This document shows positions 34,473-43,182 of a stretch of 64,000 nucleotides of DNA, one piece after another. The DNA lies in NCBI RefSeq assembly GCF_000010525.1, contig NC_009937.1, positions 3,601,501 to 3,665,500 of the forward strand, given 5' to 3'. The translations under genes and the position numbers were made by a program. The notes under the pieces are model-generated. The model ran no database searches and had not been told where the DNA came from. It was given only the letters and a program-made list of their open reading frames with translations. The DNA is from Azorhizobium caulinodans ORS 571. GTDB lineage: Bacteria; Pseudomonadota; Alphaproteobacteria; Rhizobiales; Xanthobacteraceae. How positions within the stretch are numbered: the first letter of the stretch is position 1; each line of letters begins with the position of its first letter.

Positions 34473-35837
34473 TCAGGCCGACGCCCGGGCCGTCTGCGCA
34501 TAGAGGCTCTCCGGCCGGGGCAGGCCGAAGTGCTCGCGCAGCGTCTTTCCGGTGTATTCACTGCGGAACAGACCGCGCTTGCGCAGGATCGGCACCACTT
34601 CGGACGCGAACAGGTCGAAGCCGCCGCGATACCAGGGCGGCATCACGTTGAAGCCATCTGCGGCGCCACCCTCGAACCAGGTCTGGATCTCGTCCGCGAT
34701 CTTCTCCGGCGTGCCCACTGACACATAATGCCCCCGCGCGCCGGCGAGGCGATGGATGAGCTGGCGCAGGGTGGGCTTCTCGCGCGTAACGATGTCGAGC
34801 ACGAGCTGATACCGGCTCGCCACCGCCCGCGGTCCGGCATTCTGGAAGGCGTCCGGCGTGACGCGCGCATCGAGATCGTGGCCGGTGAAGTCGGTGCCGG
34901 TGATCTGGCGAAGCTGGGTGAGGGAATATTCCGGCTGGATGAGGTCGTTGAAGGCCTCGTAAAGCCGCTGCGCCTCCACCTCCGTGGAGCCGATATAGGG
35001 GCTGATGCCCGGCAGGATCTTCACATGCTCGGGCCGACGGCCGAGCGAAGCCGCCTGCCGCTTGATGTCGGCATAAAAGGCCTGCGCGCTCGGCAATGTC
35101 TGGTGCGCGGTGAAGATCGCCTCCGCATAGCGGGCGGCGAAGGAGCGGCCGTCATCGGAGGAGCCCGCCTGCACATAGACCGGGCGGCCCTGCGGCGTGC
35201 GCGGCGTGTTGAGCGCCCCCTTCACGCGGTAATGCCGACCCACATGCTCGATGGGATGGATCTTCGTGTCGTCGGCAAACAGGCCGGAGGCCGTATCGAC
35301 CACCAGTGCCTCGTCCTCCCAGCTGTCCCAGAGCTTCGTCACCACATCGACGAATTCCGAGGCGCGGGCATAGCGCTCGGCATGGGAGGGCGTCTCCGAG
35401 AGGCCGAAATTGCCGCTCGCCTGCGGCACGGCGGTGGTGACGATGTTCCAGCCCGCGCGCCCGCCGCTCAGATGGTCCAGCGAAGCGAAGAGCCGGGCGA
35501 GGTTGTAGGGCTCGTAATAAGTGGTCGAGGCGGTGCCGATGAGGCCGATATGATGCGTGGCGGCGGCGATGGCCGAGAGCCAGGTCAGCGGCTCCAGCCG
35601 GAAGCGCGAGGCATAGCGGATGTTGTCCACCAGCGCCGGGCCATCGGCGAAGAAGACCGCATCGAGCTTGGCCGCCTCCGCCGAGCGGGCGAGGTCCTGA
35701 TAGAAAGTGATATCGAGCAGGCGCTCGGCGCTCGCGCCGGGATAGCGCCAGCCTGCCTCGTGATGTCCACCCGGATAGATGAAGAGATTGAGCACCAGTT
35801 GGCGGCGCGCGGCGGCGGACTCTGAATTGGCAGCCAT
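34473..35837 (-). CDS. NtaA/SnaA/DszA-family FMN-dependent monooxygenase
   Basis: This 454-residue luciferase-like monooxygenase belongs to the same sub-group as the one at 25467. Segments: LNLFIYPGGHHEAGWRYPGAS, LDAVFFADGPALVDNIRY, GRAGWNIVTTAVPQASGNFG, VYVQAGSSDDGRSFAARYAEAIFTAHQTL and GGFDLFASEVVPILRKRGLFRSEYTG. It probably cleaves C-S or C-N bonds with FMNH2; substrate is unknown. It is monocistronic with its own promoter-like element and terminator. The start MAANSESAA was chosen because the upstream frame has Cys/Arg-rich junk composition. Confidence 0.87.
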   Translation of the reverse strand: MAANSESAAARRQLVLNLFIYPGGHHEAGWRYPGASAERLLDITFYQDLARSAEAAKLDAVFFADGPALVDNIRYASRFRLEPLTWLSAIAAATHHIGLIGTASTTYYEPYNLARLFASLDHLSGGRAGWNIVTTAVPQASGNFGLSETPSHAERYARASEFVDVVTKLWDSWEDEALVVDTASGLFADDTKIHPIEHVGRHYRVKGALNTPRTPQGRPVYVQAGSSDDGRSFAARYAEAIFTAHQTLPSAQAFYADIKRQAASLGRRPEHVKILPGISPYIGSTEVEAQRLYEAFNDLIQPEYSLTQLRQITGTDFTGHDLDARVTPDAFQNAGPRAVASRYQLVLDIVTREKPTLRQLIHRLAGARGHYVSVGTPEKIADEIQTWFEGGAADGFNVMPPWYRGGFDLFASEVVPILRKRGLFRSEYTGKTLREHFGLPRPESLYAQTARASA

Positions 35838-35983
35838 GGGACGGCTCCTGGGGGACAGGACACGACGGGCGGTCGAACGGCGGGTCGGGCAAAGGCAAAC
35901 GACACGCATGCGGGAGACGGGGTCTGCTGCCGCGGGGTGGCATGCACCGACGCGGCAAGCTTCCGCCAACCTCCAGCCTGTCC

Positions 35984-36018
35984 ACGATAGAAAGACGATA
36001 AATTTAGTCAATAGATTT
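35984..36018 (-). promoter_or_regulatory. candidate promoter/operator of the 34473 monooxygenase
   Basis: On the minus strand TTGACT (36006-36011) and TATCGT (35984-35989) are 16 bases apart. The -35 context TAAATCTATTGACTAAAT nearly matches the element at 30993-31011. The rest of the 304-bp gap up to the YgiQ gene at 36142 shows no other gene. Confidence 0.55.
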
Positions 36019-36141
36019 AATCAAATATTGGATCAGCGCCTGCACTGGCTTCGGCGGCCTCTTTGCCCAGCGTCACGCGCGGACGCGGGCCGCAACACCG
36101 TGAGTTGAAATCAGGCCCCTGCGGTCTTATGCGTCATTGCC

Positions 36142-38175
36142 ATGCAGACCCTCTCGACCGCCGAAAAAGCCTCGATTTCCGCGCCCTGCCTGCGGACCCG
36201 CACCGGCAGGGGCGCGCCGTTCCTGCCCATGAGCCGCGCCGAGATGGACCGGCTCGGCTGGGATGCGTGCGATATCGTGCTGGTGACGGGCGACGCTTAT
36301 GTGGACCATCCGAGCTTCGGCATGGCCATCATCGGACGCCTGCTGGAGTCGCAGGGCTACCGCGTCGGTATCATCGCCCAGCCGGACTGGCATTCAGCCG
36401 AACCGTTCAAGGCGCTCGGCAAGCCGCGCCTCTTCTTCGGCGTGACCGGCGGCAATCTGGACTCGATGGTCAACCGCTACACGTCGGACCGCCGCCTGCG
36501 CAGTGACGACGCCTATACGCCCGGCGGCGAGGGCGGCAAGCGGCCGGACCGCTGCACCATCGTCTATACGCAGCGCTGCCGCGAAGCCTACAAGGACGTG
36601 CCGGTCATACTCGGCGGCATCGAGGCATCGCTCCGCCGCATCGCCCATTACGACTATTGGTCCGACAAGGTGCGCCGCTCCATCCTCGCGGACGCCAAGG
36701 CCGACCTGCTGATCTACGGCAATGCCGAGCGCGCCGTGATCGAGGTGGCGAACCGCATCGCCGCCGGCGAGGCGCCTCGCGACCTCACGTCCGTTCGCGG
36801 CGTGGCCTTGTTCCGCAAGGTGCCGGAGCACTTCACGGAACTGCACGCGGATGATCTCGATTCCGCCGACGAGGCCGCCACCCGCCACCCCGGCGATACG
36901 GTGATCCGCCTGCCCTCCTTCGAGCAGGTGGAGAATGACCGCGAGGCCTATGCCCGCGCCTCCCGCGTGCTGCACCGGGAAGCCAATCCCGGCAATGCCC
37001 GCCCGCTGGTGCAGCGGCACGGCGACCGCGACCTGTGGCTCAATCCGCCGCCCATTCCGCTCACCACGGAAGAGATGGATCAGGTCTATGACCTGCCCTA
37101 TGCGCGGGCGCCGCATCCCGCCTATGGCGATGCGAAGATCCCCGCCTGGGACATGATCAAGTTCTCGGTGACGATCATGCGCGGCTGCTTCGGCGGCTGC
37201 ACCTTCTGCTCCATCACGGAGCATGAGGGGCGCGTCATCCAGAACCGCTCGGAAGGCTCCATCCTGCGCGAGATCGAGAAGATCCGCGACCAGACGCCCG
37301 GCTTCACCGGCGTCATCTCCGACATCGGCGGGCCCACCGCCAACATGTACCGGATGGCCTGCAAGGACCCGAAGATCGAGGCCGCCTGCCGGCTGCCGTC
37401 CTGCGTCTTCCCGGACATCTGCCCGAACCTCAACACCTCCCATGACGACCTGATCCGCCTCTATCGCAAGGTGCGCGAGGTGGAGGGCGTGAAGAAGGTG
37501 ATGGTGGCGTCTGGCGTGCGCTACGACCTCGCGGTCAAGAGCCCGGAATATGTGAAGGAACTCGTCACCCACCATGTGGGCGGCTACCTGAAGATCGCCC
37601 CCGAGCACACCGAGCGCGGCCCGCTCGACAAGATGATGAAGCCGGGCATCGGCACCTATGACCGCTTCAAGGAGATGTTCGAGGCGGCGGCCAAGGAGGT
37701 GGGGAAGAAATACTATCTGATCCCCTATTTCATCGCCGCGCATCCGGGCACGACCGACGAGGACATGATGCACCTCGCGCTCTGGCTCAAGAAGAACCGC
37801 TACCGCGCCGATCAGGTGCAGACCTTCCTGCCCTCGCCCATGGCGACCGCAACCGCCATGTACCACACCGGCGTCAACACGCTGCGGGGCGTACGGCGCG
37901 GGGCCACGGAGCAGGTCGAAACCATCAAGGGCGGGCGGCAGCGCCGGCTGCACAAGGCGTTCCTGCGCTACCACGACCCGGACAACTGGCCGCTCCTGCG
38001 CGAGGCGCTGAAAGAGATGGGCCGCGCCGACCTCATCGGCTCGCGCCCGGATCAGCTCGTGCCCGCCTATCAGCCGCCGGGCACCGGCAAGGCCGCCGGC
38101 ACCAAGCGCCCCGTGCGCCCCGGCAGCGGCACGCAGCGCTTCACCACCAAGGGCGTGACCCTGCCCCGCCGCTAG
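36142..38175 (+). CDS. YgiQ family radical SAM protein
   Basis: This 677-residue protein belongs to the YgiQ (formerly UPF0313) family. It has the N-terminal [31 protein letters not shown] segment. A radical SAM core carries the cluster motif C349-FGG-C353-TF-C356 (CX3CX2C), and the family-specific [17 protein letters not shown] and [19 protein letters not shown] follow. It binds SAM and a [4Fe-4S] cluster; the reaction is unknown. Length is in the family range. It lies outside the sulfur island and converges with the methyltransferase gene, 12 bases apart. Confidence 0.93.
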   Translation: MQTLSTAEKASISAPCLRTRTGRGAPFLPMSRAEMDRLGWDACDIVLVTGDAYVDHPSFGMAIIGRLLESQGYRVGIIAQPDWHSAEPFKALGKPRLFFGVTGGNLDSMVNRYTSDRRLRSDDAYTPGGEGGKRPDRCTIVYTQRCREAYKDVPVILGGIEASLRRIAHYDYWSDKVRRSILADAKADLLIYGNAERAVIEVANRIAAGEAPRDLTSVRGVALFRKVPEHFTELHADDLDSADEAATRHPGDTVIRLPSFEQVENDREAYARASRVLHREANPGNARPLVQRHGDRDLWLNPPPIPLTTEEMDQVYDLPYARAPHPAYGDAKIPAWDMIKFSVTIMRGCFGGCTFCSITEHEGRVIQNRSEGSILREIEKIRDQTPGFTGVISDIGGPTANMYRMACKDPKIEAACRLPSCVFPDICPNLNTSHDDLIRLYRKVREVEGVKKVMVASGVRYDLAVKSPEYVKELVTHHVGGYLKIAPEHTERGPLDKMMKPGIGTYDRFKEMFEAAAKEVGKKYYLIPYFIAAHPGTTDEDMMHLALWLKKNRYRADQVQTFLPSPMATATAMYHTGVNTLRGVRRGATEQVETIKGGRQRRLHKAFLRYHDPDNWPLLREALKEMGRADLIGSRPDQLVPAYQPPGTGKAAGTKRPVRPGSGTQRFTTKGVTLPRR

Positions 38176-38187
38176 GCCGGCGCCCGA

Positions 38188-39531
38188 TCAGGCGGCCGGC
38201 GGCAGCGGCGCGCGCTGGAGGACGGCGGCGAAGAAGCCGTCCATATCGTGCCGCGCGGGCGTGAGCGAGAGATAGTCGGGATGGGCCGAGGGCGGCAGCT
38301 GCGGCGCCACCTCGGTGAGCGGCAGGACGCGGAAGTCGGGATGCGCTGCAAGGAAGCTCGCCACCTGCCCCTCATTCTCGTCCGGCAGCATGGAGCAGGT
38401 GGCATAGACGAGCCGCCCGCCGGGCTTCACCAGCCGCGCCGCGCTCGCCAGAATGCGGGCCTGCTGCGGCAGCAGCGTCTCCAGCCCCGCCCCCAGCGTG
38501 CGCCAGCGGGCATCGGGATTGCGCCGCCACGTGCCCGTGCCGCTGCACGGCGCATCCACCAGCACACGGTCGAACGTGCCCTTGTGGCGCTTCACCCAGC
38601 GGTCGGTCTCGCTCGCCAGCAGCCGCGTCTCGATATTGTGCAGGCCGGCCCGTCGGAAGCGTTCGGCGCCGCGCTTCAGGCGCCCTTCCATGACATCGCA
38701 GGCGATCACATGGCCCCTGTTGGCCATCTGGGCGGCAATCGCCAGCGTCTTGCCCCCGGCTCCGGCGCAGAAGTCCACCACCCGCTCACCGGGCCGGGCA
38801 TCCATCAGCAAGGCGACGAGCTGCGAGCCCTCGTCCTGGATTTCCACCTCGCCGCTTTTCAGCATGGTGAGGCGCGACAGCGACGGCCGCTCACGCACGC
38901 GGATTCCAAAGGGCGCGCTCACCGACGGCTCGGCCGGCAGGCCCAGCTCGCGCAGGGCCTGCACCATGTCCTCGCGCTTGGCCTTGATGGGATTGACGCG
39001 CAGGTCGAGGGGTGCGGGCGTCAGCAGCGCCGCCATTTCCCGCTCGAACTCCGCGCCGAACCGGTTCCGGAAGGGCTCCAGCGCCCAGGCGGGGCATTCG
39101 AGGCGCACCTCCTCCGGCATGGAGGGACTATCCATGCGGCCGCCCTGCAGTTTCACCAGCAGCGCCCGTTCATTGTCTGTGAGCGGCGCGGGGGCGGACA
39201 TCCCGCCCGAGAACAGGCGCGCGACCTCATCGCGCGTCTTCTTGCCGTCGAGCACGAGGAAGGCCAGCAGCCGGTTGCGCGGCGTGTCCTCCCGCCCATG
39301 CCGGGCGAGCCACCAGCCCAGCCGCGCATGGGCGCGCAGCAGGGCATAATAGGTTTCGGAAATCGGACCCCGGTCCTCGGCGCCCACGTCGCGCCGCGCG
39401 CGGAACCAGGCGGAGATGACGGCATCGGCGGGTCGGTCGACGCTGTCGACCTCTTGCATCAGATCGAGGATGGCTTGCAGGCGGGCGGCAGGGGTCACGG
39501 AGCGAACATCAGGCTGAGAAACATGCGGCAC
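38188..39531 (-). CDS. RsmB/NOP family rRNA (cytosine-C5) methyltransferase
   Basis: This 447-residue protein has an N-terminal NusB-like helical domain (about residues 10-150). A Rossmann SAM-dependent methyltransferase domain follows, with VVDFCAGAGGKTLAIA (SAM site), LVDAPCSGTGTWRRNPD (motif IV cysteine) and RLVYATCSMLPDENE (catalytic cysteine, motif VI). It probably makes a 5-methylcytosine in 16S rRNA, like RsmB. The exact base is not certain because alphaproteobacteria have several paralogues. It lies downstream of the marR gene on the same strand. Confidence 0.9.
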   Translation of the reverse strand: MPHVSQPDVRSVTPAARLQAILDLMQEVDSVDRPADAVISAWFRARRDVGAEDRGPISETYYALLRAHARLGWWLARHGREDTPRNRLLAFLVLDGKKTRDEVARLFSGGMSAPAPLTDNERALLVKLQGGRMDSPSMPEEVRLECPAWALEPFRNRFGAEFEREMAALLTPAPLDLRVNPIKAKREDMVQALRELGLPAEPSVSAPFGIRVRERPSLSRLTMLKSGEVEIQDEGSQLVALLMDARPGERVVDFCAGAGGKTLAIAAQMANRGHVIACDVMEGRLKRGAERFRRAGLHNIETRLLASETDRWVKRHKGTFDRVLVDAPCSGTGTWRRNPDARWRTLGAGLETLLPQQARILASAARLVKPGGRLVYATCSMLPDENEGQVASFLAAHPDFRVLPLTEVAPQLPPSAHPDYLSLTPARHDMDGFFAAVLQRAPLPPAA

Positions 39532-39588
39532 CTTAGCCGATGGCGCTCCCCTTGACGATCCGCTGCGGGCCGCTGTTCCGCCCTGTCC

Positions 39589-40104
39589 TCAGGAGCGGTC
39601 CGCCTCCGTGGCGTGGACGACCCCGGCGACCGAGCGTTTCAGGGTCTCGAGTTCGTCCAGCAGCCCCGCAACCTGCCGCTTGGACAAATCGCCGAACAGT
39701 TCATGAATCCAGGCCTCGTGGGCGCTCGCCATGATGCGGAACATGGTTGCACCGGCGCGGCTCAGCCGGACGGTCGCGGCGCGGCGGTCGTTGGGGTCCA
39801 CCTTGCGCACCACCAGCCCCTCTTCCACGAGACGGTCGATGAGGCCGGTGATGTTGCCGTTGGAGACCATCATCCGCCGGGACAGGTCGCCCAGGCGAAG
39901 CCCGTCCGGCTCGCGGTTCAACTGCGCAAGGACGTCGAAGCGGGGCAATGTCACGTCGAACTCCGCTCGCAGCCGGCGGCGGATCTCGGCGCTGACGAGG
40001 TTCGACACCGAGAGCAGCCGCAGCCAGAGGCGCAGCTCCATCTTCGAGCCGGCCGGCTCGTCGCGCACCAGCGCCTCAAAGTCCTCGGGCATGGGCTCAG
40101 TCAT
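39589..40104 (-). CDS. MarR family transcriptional regulator
   Basis: This 171-residue winged-helix protein has LRLWLRLLSVSNLVSAEIRRRL, LPRFDVLAQLNREPDGLRLGDLSRRMMVSNGNITGLIDRLVEEGLVVRKVDPNDRRAATVRLS, the full MarR DNA-binding core. It is encoded divergently from the CoA ligase gene 334 bases away, so it is the likely repressor of the aromatic pathway. In other bacteria MarR proteins of such clusters respond to aryl-CoA intermediates. That role is inferred from position. Confidence 0.9.
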   Translation of the reverse strand: MTEPMPEDFEALVRDEPAGSKMELRLWLRLLSVSNLVSAEIRRRLRAEFDVTLPRFDVLAQLNREPDGLRLGDLSRRMMVSNGNITGLIDRLVEEGLVVRKVDPNDRRAATVRLSRAGATMFRIMASAHEAWIHELFGDLSKRQVAGLLDELETLKRSVAGVVHATEADRS

Positions 40105-40438
40105 GACGGCTCGATACCACTGCTGCTAACTTTTCATACCTGAAATTATGGGCAAACGCCCTGCAAACCCGTCCGCGGACGCCAGTGCGGAGCACCGCTG
40201 CGTGACTGTACTCGCGCAAACCCAAGATGCACCAGACGAGGACCGCAGCGCAACATGAAGCTTGATGCTCTGCAGCGCCCATTTTTGATGCTTTAGGCGG
40301 ATATATTTTAGGCTTGAAGCATATCGAGCTCCATGCAAACGTGATGATCAACAGCGGCCCCGCGCAGACGATGCCGGCCCCTCTCCGGGCCGTCTTCCGC
40401 GCACATGGCAGCGGCGATGCCTCGCAAGGGAGCATGGG
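40105..40438. promoter_or_regulatory. 334-bp divergent control region, marR / CoA ligase
   Basis: No gene is seen here. TTTCA-TACC-TGAAA (40132-40145), a short perfect inverted repeat, lies 28 bases before the marR start and could be an autoregulatory operator. Further on, an AT-rich stretch (40281-40325) contains half-sites TGATGCTTTAGG and, inverted, ATATGCTTCAAG, which resemble the half-site of the stronger palindrome at 48369-48390. A standard promoter was not identified. Confidence 0.4.
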
Positions 40439-42064
40439 ATGTTGGGTCGGTCGGTTCACGTCGATACGTTCACGCGGGATCGGCTCCCGCCAGCCGACAC
40501 CTGGCCGGTCATGAATGCCGCGGACCTCGATTATCCCGAGCAGTTGAATGCGGCGGTCGAACTCACGGACCGCATGGTCGAGCGCGGCTTCGGGGACCAT
40601 ACGGCCCTCATCGGCAATGGCCGCCGGCGCACCTACAAGGAGCTCTCCGACTGGACCAACCGCATCGCGCGGACGCTGGTGGAGAATTACGGCCTTCAGC
40701 CGGGCAACCGTGTGCTGATCCGCTCTGCGAATACGCCCGCCATGGTCGCCTGCTGGCTGGCGGCCACCAAGGCGGGCGCCGTCGTCGTCAACACCATGCC
40801 CATGCTCCGCGCCGGCGAACTCGCGAAGACCGTCGACAAGGCCGAGATCTCCCTCGCGCTCTGCGACACGCGGCTTCTGGAAGAGCTTGTCACCTGCGCG
40901 AAGGAGAGCCGCTTTCTGAAGACCGTCGTGGGCTTCGACGGCACCGCGAACCACGATGCGGAACTCGACCGGGCCTCGCTGTGCAAGCCTGTGCATTTCG
41001 AGGCCGTGAAGACGGGCCGCGACGACGTCGCCCTGCTCGGCTTCACGTCCGGTACAACTGGCGTGCCGAAGGCGACGATGCACTTTCACCGCGATATCCT
41101 CGCCATCGCCGACACCTACGCCAGGAACGTGCTGCGGGTGACGCCGGACGACATCTTCGTCGGCACGCCGCCGCTCGCTTTCACCTTCGGCCTGGGTGGC
41201 CTCGCGGTGTTTCCGCTGCGCTTCGGCGCCACGGCAGCGCTGCTGGAGACGGCGACACCGCCGAACCTCATCAGCCTCATCGAAGAGCTGCGCGCCACCA
41301 TCTGCTTCACCGCCCCAACCGCCTATCGCGCCATGCTGGCTGCCATGGCCGAGGGCGCCGATCTCTCCTCCCTGCGCATCGCGGTTTCCGCGGGCGAGAC
41401 GTTGCCCGCCCCGGTCTATGAGGCCTGGACGCGCAAGACCGGCAAGCCGATCCTCGACGGCATCGGCTCCACGGAGATGCTGCACGTCTTCATCTCGAAT
41501 ACGCTGGAGGACCACGGCCCCGGACGCACGGGGCGCCCTGTGCCGGGGTTCGAGGCGAAGGTGGTGGACGAGGCGATGAACGAGGCGCCGCGCGGCACGG
41601 TGGGGCGCCTTGCGGTGCGCGGCCCCACCGGCTGCCGCTATCTGGACGATCCGCGTCAGGCCGAATACGTCAAGGATGGCTGGAACGTCACCGGCGATGC
41701 TTTCGTGCAGGACGAGGACGGCTACTTCCACTTCGCCGCCCGCAATGACGATATGATCGTCTCCGCCGGCTACAACATCGCCGGGCCGGAGGTCGAGGCG
41801 GCGCTGCTCTCGCACGATGCGGTTTCCGAATGCGCGGTCATTGGCGCGCCGGATGAGGAGCGCGGCCAGATCGTTCAGGCCTTCGTGGTACTGGCCCCTG
41901 GCCTCAAGGAGGACGAAAGCCTCGTGCGCGCCTTGCAGAACCATGTGAAGGCGACCATCGCGCCCTACAAATATCCGCGCGCCATCCGTTTCGTCGACGC
42001 GCTGCCGAAGACCGCAACCGGCAAGATCCAGCGCTTCGCGTTGCGGACCTATCAGTCGGCCTGA
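40439..42064 (+). CDS. 2-aminobenzoate/benzoate-type CoA ligase (AMP-forming)
   Basis: This 541-residue adenylate-forming enzyme has the AMP-binding core GFTSGTTGVPKATMHFHRD, which reads as in 2-aminobenzoate-CoA and benzoate-CoA ligases, followed by FVGTPPLAFTFGLGGLAVFPLRFGA. The C-terminal catalytic lysine lies in LPKTATGKIQRFALRTYQ. It should activate an aromatic acid to its CoA thioester in the cytoplasm. The neighbouring fused aminobenzoyl/salicylyl-CoA oxygenase makes anthranilate or salicylate the best substrate candidates. It is transcribed alone, opposite to the catabolic operon. Confidence 0.88.
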   Translation: MLGRSVHVDTFTRDRLPPADTWPVMNAADLDYPEQLNAAVELTDRMVERGFGDHTALIGNGRRRTYKELSDWTNRIARTLVENYGLQPGNRVLIRSANTPAMVACWLAATKAGAVVVNTMPMLRAGELAKTVDKAEISLALCDTRLLEELVTCAKESRFLKTVVGFDGTANHDAELDRASLCKPVHFEAVKTGRDDVALLGFTSGTTGVPKATMHFHRDILAIADTYARNVLRVTPDDIFVGTPPLAFTFGLGGLAVFPLRFGATAALLETATPPNLISLIEELRATICFTAPTAYRAMLAAMAEGADLSSLRIAVSAGETLPAPVYEAWTRKTGKPILDGIGSTEMLHVFISNTLEDHGPGRTGRPVPGFEAKVVDEAMNEAPRGTVGRLAVRGPTGCRYLDDPRQAEYVKDGWNVTGDAFVQDEDGYFHFAARNDDMIVSAGYNIAGPEVEAALLSHDAVSECAVIGAPDEERGQIVQAFVVLAPGLKEDESLVRALQNHVKATIAPYKYPRAIRFVDALPKTATGKIQRFALRTYQSA

Positions 42065-42301
42065 GGCGGCAAGGCCAAGCGGCCACATGCTCGGTCGGGG
42101 CTCCCGTCGAAAGCCGGGGCGCAGAGGGCAACCTTGGCGCATGCAAGCGCGATGTCATGCCTGACGGGCAAACGTTCGCCCCGGAACATCAGACCGATAA
42201 GCCTGCGATTATTTCAGGGCGCCCTGCCTATTTACGCAGCTATCGGGGCATGGCCTGTTCAGCGGGCCACTCGGCCGCAACCGTCCGATCCCTACGACTA
42301 A

Positions 42302-42330
42302 TGCCGCGCCTCGGGGAACGAGGCGCGGCA
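42302..42330. terminator. hairpin between convergent CoA ligase and RidA genes
   Basis: TGCCGCGCCTCG (42302-42313) pairs perfectly with CGAGGCGCGGCA (42319-42330) around GGGAA. No strong T-run follows on either strand, but a 12-bp GC stem between two converging genes suggests transcript termination. The rest of the 304-bp gap (42065-42368) shows no gene. Confidence 0.6.
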
Positions 42331-42368
42331 CGTCGCACAACTCCGTGAAATCTCAGGGCCGCCAGCCC

Positions 42369-42767
42369 TCACTCAGGAACGACGGCGGTGGCCTGAATCT
42401 CGACCTTGGCGCGATCTTCCATCAGCGCCACCACCTGTACGGCGGCCATGGCAGGGTAATGCCGCCCGAGCACCTCGCGGTAGACCGCACCAATCTCCTT
42501 GAGCCGGGCCAGATACTCCTGCTTGTCCACGAAGTACCAGGTCATCGAGACGATATGCTGCGGCTCCGCGCCACCCTCGGCGAGCACGGCCACGATATTG
42601 AGCAGTGTCTGGCGGACCTGATCCACGAGGTCGTCGCTTTCGAAGGCCTGGTGCGCGGACCAGCCGATCTGGCCGCCCACCCAGATCTGGCGGCCGCGGG
42701 CGAGAACGCCATTGGCGTAGCCGATCGGCTTCGCCCACCCCTCAGGCTGCAGGATCTCGTGCATCAT
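42369..42767 (-). CDS. RidA family enamine/imine deaminase-like protein
   Basis: This 132-residue protein of the RidA/YjgF family opens MMHEILQPEGWAKPIGYANGVL and contains WVGGQIGWS, QVRQTLLNIVAVLAEGGAEPQHIVSMTWYFVD and PAMAAVQVVALMEDRAKVEIQATAVV. The arginine usual in the active site of imine-hydrolysing RidA appears to be Lys/other here, so catalysis is uncertain. RidA-like proteins hydrolyse enamines/imines to ketones and ammonia. In an aminobenzoyl-CoA pathway the reduced ring is an enamine, so a role in its deamination is plausible. The start overlaps the thioesterase gene by about 26 bases; the ATG one codon later is also possible. Confidence 0.82.
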   Translation of the reverse strand: MMHEILQPEGWAKPIGYANGVLARGRQIWVGGQIGWSAHQAFESDDLVDQVRQTLLNIVAVLAEGGAEPQHIVSMTWYFVDKQEYLARLKEIGAVYREVLGRHYPAMAAVQVVALMEDRAKVEIQATAVVPE

Positions 42768-43173
42768 TCGTCTCCAGATGCGCCGCGAGACCGGCGCGCA
42801 CGTCATCAGGCCAACGGATCGCCCGATGGCTCTCAAGGGAAGTTGCAACCAGCACCTGCCGGGCGGTCCACACCGTCCGCTCCCCCACCGCAACGCGGTG
42901 CCGCAGGTCGGCCGAGCTGCCGCCGAGCCTGGCGATGGACACCCGGAAATCCAGCTCATCGCCGTGGAAGGCGGGCGCCACGAAATCCACGTCCAGCTTC
43001 ACCGTGGGCACGCCGATGCGGCGTTCGCGGATCATTGCCGGCCACGGCGTGCCGGAGGCCGCGAACATCTCTTCCGTCACGCTTACGAGCAGACGCATGT
43101 AGCCGGGAAAGAAGGCGATGCCGGCCGGATCACAATCGCCGAAGCCCAGAAGGCGGGAGGTCTCGAAAGCCAT
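42742..43173 (-). CDS. acyl-CoA thioesterase, hotdog fold (4-hydroxybenzoyl-CoA thioesterase type)
   Basis: This 143-residue hotdog-fold protein starts MAFETSRLLGFGDCDPAGIAFFPGYMRLL; the D-P-x-G-I-x-F pattern carries the catalytic Asp of 4-hydroxybenzoyl-CoA thioesterases (4HBT). VKLDVDFVAPAFHGDELDFRVSIARLG is typical. It could release stalled CoA thioesters and spare CoA. It lies inside the catabolic operon, 9 bases after the acyl-CoA dehydrogenase stop. Confidence 0.85.
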   Translation of the reverse strand: MAFETSRLLGFGDCDPAGIAFFPGYMRLLVSVTEEMFAASGTPWPAMIRERRIGVPTVKLDVDFVAPAFHGDELDFRVSIARLGGSSADLRHRVAVGERTVWTARQVLVATSLESHRAIRWPDDVRAGLAAHLETNDARDPAA

Positions 43174-43182
43174 GTCGCCGCC

